The notes under the pieces are model-generated. The model had not been told where the DNA came from. It saw only the letters and a list, made by a program, of their open reading frames with translations, and made no database searches. A DNA stretch of 5,772 bases, taken from positions 1 through 5,772 of the forward strand of contig JAPSJG010000269.1 of NCBI GenBank assembly GCA_031178305.1. Reading direction: 5' to 3'. The position numbers were made by a program, and so were the translations under genes. Every line of letters begins with the position of its first letter. The stretch's first letter is position 1. Of the stretch, positions 1-4,687 are shown in pieces. This stretch comes from Sinorhizobium sp. (GTDB lineage: Bacteria > Pseudomonadota > Alphaproteobacteria > Rhizobiales > Rhizobiaceae).

Positions 1-332
1 CGACCTCCAACCGCCGGCACCTTCTGCCGCGCAACATGATGGAAAACGAGCAGTCGACCGCTATCAACCCTTCCGAGGCGGTTGAAGAAAAAGTGTCGCT
101 GTCGGATCGGTTTGGCCTGTGGCTTGGTTTTCACAAATGCAGCCAGGACGATTACCTCGCCATGGTCGAGGGATATGCCCGCTATTACGGCCTGTCGGTC
201 GAACGAGAAGCGCTCCATGCCGATGCGCTCGAATGGGCGACGACGCGGGGATCGCGGTCCGGCCGCGTCGCCTGGCAATTTATTCAAGATCTTGCAGGAC
301 GCCTGCGCCGCCCGCTCGGCGATCCGGTCTGA
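1..332 (+). CDS. DUF815-family AAA+ ATPase, C-terminal part (5' end outside window)
   Basis: The reading frame is open from the left edge (first full codon at 3) to a TGA at 330-332, giving 109 visible residues. The frame opens with TSNRRHLLPRNMMENE, which I recognise as the segment after the Walker B strand in DUF815 (P-loop ATPase) proteins. It continues with a typical C-terminal helical part containing LSDRFGLWLGFHKC and WATTRGSRSGRVAWQF. The ATG at 36 is therefore an internal methionine, not a start; the P-loop and true start lie upstream. DUF815 proteins are bacterial ATPases of about 280-300 residues with no settled function. The gene converges on nlpD across a 253-bp repeat-filled gap. 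The family call is from memory of the sequence pattern. The lack of the Walker motifs in the window is an edge effect and not evidence of decay. Confidence 0.85.
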   Translation, partial: TSNRRHLLPRNMMENEQSTAINPSEAVEEKVSLSDRFGLWLGFHKCSQDDYLAMVEGYARYYGLSVEREALHADALEWATTRGSRSGRVAWQFIQDLAGRLRRPLGDPV

Positions 333-352
333 TGACTGCAGTCGCAGCGCAA

Positions 353-463
353 CTAGATCACAATGTTTTAGGTCGGATCGACCTAAAGTCATAACGTGAT
401 CGATTCTTGGAAGTTGGCGCGGGATGCGGGCGGAAAACCGCGCACACGTTTCCTCATCCCGAG
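353..463. repeat. RIME-like mosaic repeat: two adjacent palindromes
   Basis: There are two large inverted repeats side by side. Palindrome 1 spans 356-401: outer arms GATCAC (356-361) and GTGATC (396-401), and inner arms TTTAGGTC (367-374) and GACCTAAA (380-387) around a 5-nt centre. Palindrome 2 spans 420-461: outer arms CGGGATG (420-426) and CATCCCG (455-461), then GGAAA (432-436) with TTTCC (449-453), or alternatively GCGG/CCGC at 430-433 and 438-441. The length of about 110 bp, the two-palindrome design and the position between gene ends match the Rhizobium-specific intergenic mosaic element (RIME) family, reported at about 108 bp. The name rests on recall of that family. No transposase or clear target duplication is seen. 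Confidence 0.65.
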
Positions 464-466
464 CCA

Positions 467-567
467 GCGCATCGGCCCGAAAATCGCAACCGATACTCGG
501 AAAGCTCCATGCGCAGATTCAAAGAGTTACAACGAGCTTTGCGCGTCTGAAAAGACGCGCGGCGCTG
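467..567 (-). repeat. Two-hairpin intergenic repeat, copy A
   Basis: This is copy A of a repeat also present at 2231-2320 and 3108-3215, here in the opposite orientation. Hairpin 1 is a perfect 8-bp stem, GCGCGTCT (541-548) with AGACGCGC (553-560), around a four-base loop. It is followed on the minus strand by a linker containing AAAGCTCG and CTTTGAAT, shared with copy C. Hairpin 2 pairs GCGCAT (467-472) with ATGCGC (509-514). Inside it, CCGA (477-480) pairs with TCGG (497-500) and ATCG (483-486) with CGAT (491-494). The arms of hairpin 2 differ in sequence from copy C but hold a similar fold. The repeat lies just past the nlpD stop and next to the RIME-like element. No T-run follows either hairpin, so it is not a standard intrinsic terminator. 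It could still protect or trim the nlpD 3' end. Confidence 0.75.
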
Positions 568-585
568 CAAGGATGCACCGAACAG

Positions 586-2094
586 TTACTCGAGATAGGT
601 CGCCGGGTTGACCGGCGTCGCATTCTTGCGCACCTCGAAATGCAGCTGCGGTTGGGTGGCCCTGCCGCTCATACCGGAAGCGGCGATCGTCTGACCACGC
701 TGCACCTTCTGTCCGCGCTGCACCTTGAGCTCGGAGGCGTTGCCGTAAACCGTGACGGTGCCGTCATCGTGGCGGACCAGGACGGCATTTCCGAGTTCTT
801 TCAGACTGCTGCCCGAATAGATGACCACACCGTTTTCGGCCGCCTTTACGGGCGTGCCTTCCGGCACCGAAATATTGATGCCGTCATTGCGATTGCCGTC
901 GACATTGGCACCATAGGCGGCAACGACTGCGCCGCGCACCGGCCACCGATACTTCCCGATCCCGGTCGCCTTCGGCGATTCCTCGACGACGTCACTCTTG
1001 ATCGCGACCTCCGAAACGCTCTCCTTGGCGACCGGAGGCTTGTATTCGGCCGGCTTGCTCTGCTCGAGCGACGCCACTTTCGTTTCCACCTTGGTCGAGG
1101 GCACGGAAGGCGTTGCGGGCGCATCACTCGCGACCGCCGCCCCCGGCAAGTTCAGCTTCTGACCGATGCGGATGGATTCGGTCGTAAGGCCATTCGCCTG
1201 CTTGAGCGCGCTGACCGAAACACCGTTTGCCTTGGCGATTCGGTTGAGCGAGTCACCCGCCTTGACGACATAGACGCCGGCCGACCCCTCACCTGCGGTA
1301 TTGACCTTCCCGGCAGCCACATCCGCGCGACCTTCGCTCTTGTCACGCGCCTGCGACTGCCCCGGAAGGATTGCCACCTCGCGCTGACCGGAGGGCATCG
1401 GCAATGGCTGCTTGCGGCCACCATCAAGATCAGCGATCGACCCCGATGCCGCCGCTTTCGCCGCGCTGCCTGCCGTGCCGAAAGTGGGGATGACGAGACG
1501 CTGACCCGGCTCCAGCTGGCCGGCGGATTTCAAGCCGTTCGCCTTCAGGAGCTCCGTCTCAGGAACACCAAACCGGCGCGAGAGCACGGCAAGGGTATCC
1601 CCCTGACGCACCATGATCGTCGGCGCATTGTCAGTGCTCCACCCACCCTTGCCGGACGATCCCTTAAATGCGGGCTGCGGCTCGGCTTTCGCATGCACTG
1701 GCTGCGGCTGGCGGGCGGGGGCAAGCGCCGGCGCCTGGCGAGGCATCGCGGGCGCCGGCTCAGCCAGGGCAGTGCGCTGCACAGAGATCGGCGTCGATGC
1801 TGCACGAGCGCTCGATACCGGCGCACTCGCGACATCCATCTGTTCATAGGAGCCAGCCGGAACAGCGCTCGGATAGGACTGGCCGTTTGCCATTTGGCTG
1901 CCAGCGACGTCGCCTCTTGGGACCGTCGCCGAATTTTCAGGGATCGAGCCGGTCGTCACGCCGTCAGAGCTGGAAAATAGCCCGTCAAAGCGGCTCACGC
2001 CAGAGCTACAGCCGGCCGCGGCACTTGCCAGCAATACCGCCGCACACAGACGGATCAAGGACTTCCCGGCACTGGGAGATGCAATTTCACGCAT
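586..2094 (-). CDS. nlpD: NlpD/DipM-like murein hydrolase activator lipoprotein (2x LysM + degenerate LytM/M23)
   Basis: Role: probable cell-envelope lipoprotein that binds peptidoglycan and switches on an N-acetylmuramyl-L-alanine amidase (AmiC type) during septum splitting, by analogy with E. coli NlpD and Caulobacter DipM. The 502 residues from ATG 2094 show a lipoprotein signal peptide ending LASAAAGC (C29; Ala at -3 is slightly atypical), a Pro/Ala-rich linker at about 100-145, LysM 1 at about 158-203 (VRQGDTLAVLSRRFGV), LysM 2 at about 273-317 (VKAGDSLNRIAKANGV), and a LytM domain at about 382-500. In LytM the usual HxGID is NDGIN (N403, N407), YAH is YGN (N452) and HxH is QLH (Q483, H485), so most zinc and catalytic residues are gone. 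A TTG at 2118 would add 8 residues, but I see no Shine-Dalgarno there; the ATG puts basic residues ahead of the hydrophobic stretch. The order after surE-pcm matches the classical neighbourhood. Stop is TAA at 586-588. Confidence 0.92.
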   Translation of the reverse strand: MREIASPSAGKSLIRLCAAVLLASAAAGCSSGVSRFDGLFSSSDGVTTGSIPENSATVPRGDVAGSQMANGQSYPSAVPAGSYEQMDVASAPVSSARAASTPISVQRTALAEPAPAMPRQAPALAPARQPQPVHAKAEPQPAFKGSSGKGGWSTDNAPTIMVRQGDTLAVLSRRFGVPETELLKANGLKSAGQLEPGQRLVIPTFGTAGSAAKAAASGSIADLDGGRKQPLPMPSGQREVAILPGQSQARDKSEGRADVAAGKVNTAGEGSAGVYVVKAGDSLNRIAKANGVSVSALKQANGLTTESIRIGQKLNLPGAAVASDAPATPSVPSTKVETKVASLEQSKPAEYKPPVAKESVSEVAIKSDVVEESPKATGIGKYRWPVRGAVVAAYGANVDGNRNDGINISVPEGTPVKAAENGVVIYSGSSLKELGNAVLVRHDDGTVTVYGNASELKVQRGQKVQRGQTIAASGMSGRATQPQLHFEVRKNATPVNPATYLE

Positions 2095-2193
2095 GACGCC
2101 TAACCACTCCGAACGCAACTCGCTGTGGAATGATTAAAGCGCATCAGAGTTACCGCCCGGTTAAGGACGGCAGAAATTTGACGAAGTGCTAAC

Positions 2194-2216
2194 CATACCC
2201 ACGCCAAGAAGGTATG
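2194..2216. promoter_or_regulatory. Small dyad upstream of nlpD (possible operator or hairpin)
   Basis: CATACC (2194-2199) and GGTATG (2211-2216) form a perfect 6-bp inverted repeat with an 11-nt centre, about 100-120 bp upstream of the nlpD ATG. Next to it are CTAACC (2189-2194) and GGTTAA (2159-2164), which resemble CtrA half-sites but lack the N7 spacing. The placement fits a promoter region, but a 6-bp dyad arises by chance often, so this is a weak call. I could not pick a convincing -35/-10 pair in this gap. Confidence 0.25.
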
Positions 2217-2230
2217 CCCGCCCCGGCCAC

Positions 2231-2320
2231 AGTACGCGCAAAAATCGCTGTAGTCGTTTGAATCGCTGCATGACTTTGTCCTTAAATAGAGATCGATTTA
2301 AGGAGACATTCAGTAGGTGA
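2231..2320 (+). repeat. Two-hairpin intergenic repeat, copy B (hairpin 1 truncated)
   Basis: Copy B matches copy C through the linker (ACGCGCAAA..TCGCTGT, then TTTGAAT) and the second hairpin. Only the right arm of hairpin 1 survives (AGTACGCGC, 2231-2239); the left arm is absent. Hairpin 2 has outer arms CTGCATG (2266-2272) and CATTCAG (2307-2313), with one mismatch, and a perfect inner stem CCTTAAAT (2280-2287) with ATTTAAGG (2296-2303). The shared tail CAGTAGGTGA (2311-2320) ends 2 bp short of the hypothetical gene's stop codon. It lies 3' of that gene and upstream of nlpD, so it could act as a 3'-end stabiliser for one or as leader for the other. No T-run is seen. Confidence 0.75.
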
Positions 2321-2322
2321 CC

Positions 2323-2973
2323 TCAAAGCAGCTCCGAGTAGAGGCGCTCGATCTCGGAGAGAGACCGCGGTTCGGGCGCTTCGATCTCGTAACTGATATT
2401 CGACGCGTCCCAGCCATAGATCGGCTCGCCGGCCGGCGCCAGGGGAGGCGCGACGGTCGACGAGGCGGTCTTGTCCTCGTCAAGGAAGACGCTGACGATC
2501 CGCTTGAAGTTCGCGTTGATGTCGAGGCCACTCTCGGAATCATATTCGAGCGACCGCAACCCTGCGACCGCGGCCTCGCGGGTGCCGAAGTAGCGCACGC
2601 TGTTTTGATCCTCCGGGCGCAGGCTGTCGTAGTATTCGATGAAGCCGCGATAGTAGGCCTTGTAATCGCCGGTATCGGCAAACTTGCCGAAGGCCTGATG
2701 CTCCCGTGCCGCGAGCTGGGGGGACAAGCTGTTGTTCCACTCATCCGTGGTCAAGGCAGGCAGCTTTTCCGGAGCTTTCTTTGCGCGGCTGAGATAAAGC
2801 AGCGCGTCGACAGAGAGCGATATCCGCGGCGTCGGATCGAAGAAGGCAGCCTGCACCGCTTGTGCAGTGGCGTCCTCCTTGTTAGCGGTCCCCGTCGGAC
2901 CGGCCGGTCGCCCGGCAAGATTGCTCAAACCGTCCCCAGCCGTCGCTGTCGTCAACCTGTTCGCAATTTGCAT
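2323..2973 (-). CDS. Hypothetical protein between pcm and nlpD
   Basis: I do not recognise a named domain in this 216-residue protein. The ATG at 2973 is preceded by GGAGA with 6-nt spacing, and codon use looks like the flanking genes, so it is probably real. There is no signal peptide or membrane segment, suggesting a cytoplasmic protein unless exported by a non-Sec route. Residues 1-45 are low in complexity and Ala/Gly/Thr-rich. Residues 49-64 contain RISLSVDALLYLSR, a short amphipathic segment. Residues 75-145 look like a folded helical core rich in Tyr and Phe (YKAYYRGFIEYYDSLRPEDQ at 104-123, then RYFGTREAAVAGLR). Residues 172-216 are Pro-rich, then acidic, ending SEIERLYSELL. It sits on the same strand inside the usual pcm-nlpD pair, with repeats on both sides and a CtrA-like box upstream. 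Function is unknown. It may be a rhizobial lineage-specific gene, which would need a homologue search. Confidence 0.8.
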   Translation of the reverse strand: MQIANRLTTATAGDGLSNLAGRPAGPTGTANKEDATAQAVQAAFFDPTPRISLSVDALLYLSRAKKAPEKLPALTTDEWNNSLSPQLAAREHQAFGKFADTGDYKAYYRGFIEYYDSLRPEDQNSVRYFGTREAAVAGLRSLEYDSESGLDINANFKRIVSVFLDEDKTASSTVAPPLAPAGEPIYGWDASNISYEIEAPEPRSLSEIERLYSELL

Positions 2974-2979
2974 CTGCCG

Positions 2980-2984
2980 TCTCC
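2980..2984 (-). promoter_or_regulatory. Ribosome binding site of the hypothetical gene
   Basis: GGAGA on the minus strand stands 6 nt before the ATG at 2973. This is near-ideal spacing and fixes the start of the 216-residue gene. It also shows that the gene has its own initiation region and is not coupled to pcm, which ends 268 bp upstream. Confidence 0.75.
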
Positions 2985-3089
2985 GTCATTTCACGAAGAG
3001 CGAAGAAAGCGGAACCATGATCCAGGCGCGCCACTAGCCATCGTGCCCTTCCGGGCTAAGCCGGTAAGCTTGCGCGAAGCTGGAGCTCG

Positions 3090-3105
3090 TTAACAAAGGA
3101 TTAAC
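3090..3105. promoter_or_regulatory. Candidate CtrA binding site (TTAA-N7-TTAAC)
   Basis: TTAACAAAGGATTAAC has two TTAA half-sites with exactly 7 nt between them, matching the established alphaproteobacterial CtrA consensus TTAA-N7-TTAAC. It lies in the gap after pcm, about 117 bp upstream of the hypothetical gene's ATG and just outside repeat copy C. If CtrA binds here, the hypothetical gene, and perhaps nlpD behind it, would be under cell-cycle control. That suits the division role of NlpD-type proteins. Only the motif match is seen; no -35/-10 pair was identified with confidence. Confidence 0.5.
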
Positions 3106-3107
3106 CG

Positions 3108-3215
3108 CAGCGCCGCGCGTCTTATCAGACGCGCAAAGCTCGCTGTGGGACTTTGAATTGCTGCATGTCTTTCCCCTTAGATCGAGGTCGATTTAGGGAG
3201 ACATGCAGTAGGTGA
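3108..3215 (+). repeat. Two-hairpin intergenic repeat, copy C (most complete)
   Basis: Hairpin 1 is GCGCGTCT (3115-3122), loop TATC, AGACGCGC (3127-3134), a perfect 8-bp stem preceded by CAGCGCC as in copy A. The linker is AAAGCTCGCTGT, then CTTTGAAT. Hairpin 2 has a perfect 10-bp outer stem, CTGCATGTCT (3161-3170) with AGACATGCAG (3199-3208), and an imperfect inner stem including ATCG (3181-3184) with CGAT (3189-3192). The tail CAGTAGGTGA (3206-3215) is identical to copy B. It begins 26 bp past the pcm stop. The design resembles the palindromic interspersed elements of rhizobia (RIME or ABC type). I cannot assign a family without a search. No T-run follows hairpin 2 on either strand. Confidence 0.8.
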
Positions 3216-3241
3216 TTAAAGGCGCCTCTCCAAGGCTTCCC

Positions 3242-3895
3242 TCAAAGGAAGAATGCCAATTGCGATACAATCGGAAGGTACGGCGCTTCGAAGAGATCTT
3301 CGCGGTCGAAGCGGCTGCCGGTACGGTTGACGCGGACGATACGGCAGCGCGTCGCGCTCATCATGATCGGGACCAGCAAGGTGCCGCCGGATACGAGGTG
3401 ATCGGAGAACGTGCGCGGCAGACTGTCGAAGGCGGCGGTGATCAGAATGCGGTCGAAGGTCCCCTCTCCCGGCACGCCTACGCTGCCGTCCGCGTGCCTG
3501 ACGACGACGTTTCGGACTCCGGCCTTCTCGAGATTCTTCTGAGCCGTGCCCACCAATGTCTGATAGCGGTCGATCGTCAGCACGCGCTCAGCGATGCGTC
3601 CCATCACCGCCGCGGTGAAGCCGCTACCCGTGCCGACCTCGAGGACGCGCTGCCCCGGCTTGAGATTCAGGCAGTGTAGCAGCCGGACCGCGAAATCGCA
3701 GCCTTCCATGAATGAACCGCAATCGAGCGGGATCAATCGCCGGGAATAGACGTCCTCCTGGTATTGTGCCGGGCAAAAAAAACCGCGGGGCGTCTGCTCC
3801 ACCGCCCTCAAGAGATCATTGTTCGCCACGCCGGCGGCGCGAAGACGCAGCGCCATCGCCGCCAGCCCCTCCTGCTGCGAAACGCGCCCGCTCAA
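3242..3895 (-). CDS. pcm: Protein-L-isoaspartate O-methyltransferase-like protein, diverged substrate loop
   Basis: Family role: S-adenosylmethionine-dependent methylation of L-isoaspartyl residues in aged cytosolic proteins, starting their repair (EC 2.1.1.77). The 217 residues fit the family length. Seen in order: an N-terminal helix RLRAAGVANNDLLRAV matching the family's opening, TPRGFF at 35-40, SAM motif I VLEVGTGSGF (84-93), an acidic loop VLTIDR (105-110), HADGS (134-138), and FDRILITAA (147-155). The odd part is 58-70, DCGSFMEGCDFAV, where typical family members carry GQTISQPY; the Ser of that motif aligns with Glu64. Substrate range may therefore differ. The TTG start at 3895 overlaps the surE stop (TTGA) and has AGGAAGGAAG 6 nt upstream. 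The alternative ATG at 3856 would remove 13 residues that align with the family N-terminus. An 8-T tract lies at codons 38-41. The position after surE supports the family call. Confidence 0.85.
   Translation of the reverse strand: MSGRVSQQEGLAAMALRLRAAGVANNDLLRAVEQTPRGFFCPAQYQEDVYSRRLIPLDCGSFMEGCDFAVRLLHCLNLKPGQRVLEVGTGSGFTAAVMGRIAERVLTIDRYQTLVGTAQKNLEKAGVRNVVVRHADGSVGVPGEGTFDRILITAAFDSLPRTFSDHLVSGGTLLVPIMMSATRCRIVRVNRTGSRFDREDLFEAPYLPIVSQLAFFL
3775..3782 (-). repeat. 8-base homopolymer inside pcm
   Basis: Eight A's on the plus strand (T8 in the coding strand) fall across the codons for Gly-Phe-Phe-Cys at pcm residues 38-41. Such a run is unusual in GC-rich coding sequence and is a place where replication or transcription slippage, or a sequencing error, could shift the frame. 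The frame is intact as given, and the downstream SAM motif reads correctly. Confidence 0.8.
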
Positions 3896-4662
3896 GCGGC
3901 ACTTCCTTCCTGCAAGGCCCGCTCGATGCGTTCCTGAACCGTATAGTCGGTCATATCGAGCTTGAGCGGGGTCACCGAAATGCGGTTGTCACGCAGCGCA
4001 CGAATGTCGGTTCCGTTGCGGAAATCACCGGAGCGCTCTCCGAAACGTAGCCAGAAATAGGGAAAGCCGCGGCCGTCCATGCGCTCGTCGATGCTGAGCC
4101 CGATTTCGAGCTTGCCCTGAGAGGTGACTTCCACGCCCGCCACCGCGTCGGCCGAGCAATTCGGGAAATTGAGATTGATCAGCGTCCCCTCCGGCAGGTC
4201 CACCGTCATCAACCTGCGGATTAGCGCCGGCGCGTGGGTCTCGACGACCTCCCACGGAACGACTCTGCCGACGGAATGGTGGTAGGCCTGGCTCAGCGCG
4301 ATCGAGCGGATGCCATGTAGGGTACCCTCTATCGCTCCGGCAACCGTTCCGGAATAAGTTACATCGTCCGCCAGATTGGCGCCGACATTGACGCCCGAAA
4401 GGACCAGGTCCGGCTTGCGATCGAGGAGCTTTCGCGCCGCCATGATCACGCAATCGGTCGGCGTTCCCCTGAGCGCGAAGCGCCTCTCCGACACCTCGCG
4501 CAGGCGCAGAGGCTCGGACAGGGTCAGCGAATGGGCGAGGCCACTCTGGTCCACTTCAGGAGCAACCACCCAGACGTCGTCCGAGATCGTCCGTGCGATC
4601 CGCTCGAGCACGGAAATCCCCTCGGCGTGAATGCCATCGTCATTCGTCAACAGGATGCGCAT
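3892..4662 (-). CDS. surE: 5'/3'-nucleotidase SurE
   Basis: Metal-dependent cytosolic phosphatase that removes phosphate from nucleoside 5'- and 3'-monophosphates (EC 3.1.3.5); family members can also act on short polyphosphate. The 256 residues match the usual length of about 250. Diagnostic sites are MRILLTNDDGI at the N-terminus (metal ligands D8 and D9), APEVDQSGLAHSLT (S40), RGTPTDCV (66-72), SGVNVGANLADD (89-100, N92) and TYSGTVAGA (102-110). The sequence looks complete and active. I chose ATG 4662 because SurE proteins usually begin MRILLTNDDG. A GTG at 4671 would add MTG, but sits only 2 nt from the GGGGGA ribosome site (4674-4679), while the ATG is 11 nt away, so the start is not fully settled. 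It is 25 bp after serS and overlaps pcm by 4 bp, which implies one transcript. Confidence 0.97.
   Translation of the reverse strand: MRILLTNDDGIHAEGISVLERIARTISDDVWVVAPEVDQSGLAHSLTLSEPLRLREVSERRFALRGTPTDCVIMAARKLLDRKPDLVLSGVNVGANLADDVTYSGTVAGAIEGTLHGIRSIALSQAYHHSVGRVVPWEVVETHAPALIRRLMTVDLPEGTLINLNFPNCSADAVAGVEVTSQGKLEIGLSIDERMDGRGFPYFWLRFGERSGDFRNGTDIRALRDNRISVTPLKLDMTDYTVQERIERALQEGSAA
3902..3911 (-). promoter_or_regulatory. Ribosome binding site of pcm, inside surE
   Basis: AGGAAGGAAG on the minus strand stands 6 nt before the TTG at 3895 and is part of the last surE codons. It supports the unusual TTG start over the internal ATG at 3856. Together with the TTGA stop-start overlap it suggests that ribosomes finishing surE restart on pcm. 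Confidence 0.6.
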
Positions 4663-4687
4663 TCCGGTCACTTTCCCCCGCCGGCGC

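Noticed and set aside
36..332. A complete 98-residue gene starting at the ATG at 36
   Set aside because: The frame is open to the window edge, and the upstream residues TSNRRHLLPRN continue the DUF815 pattern, so this is the tail of a larger gene.
541..560. Intrinsic terminator for nlpD
   Set aside because: The hairpin is strong, but the bases after it on the minus strand are AAAGCTCG, not a T-run, and the same hairpin recurs at 3115-3134 as part of a repeat.
353..567. CRISPR array or attachment site
   Set aside because: The repeats are palindromic, differ from each other, and have no regular spacers. No integrase, cas gene or tRNA end is present.
424..1980. A 518-residue open frame on the plus strand, opposite nlpD
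   Set aside because: It lies antisense to a gene with clear lipoprotein, LysM and LytM features. Its Arg/Leu/His-rich translation has no recognisable domain, as expected for a shadow frame in GC-rich DNA.
3066..3081. Small dyad AGCTT/AAGCT near the CtrA-like box
   Set aside because: A 5-bp stem is expected by chance, and nothing else supports a function.
2317..3093. A 258-residue open frame on the plus strand, opposite the hypothetical gene
   Set aside because: The minus-strand frame has a good ribosome site and gene-like composition. The plus-strand frame starts inside repeat copy B and reads as a GC-rich shadow.
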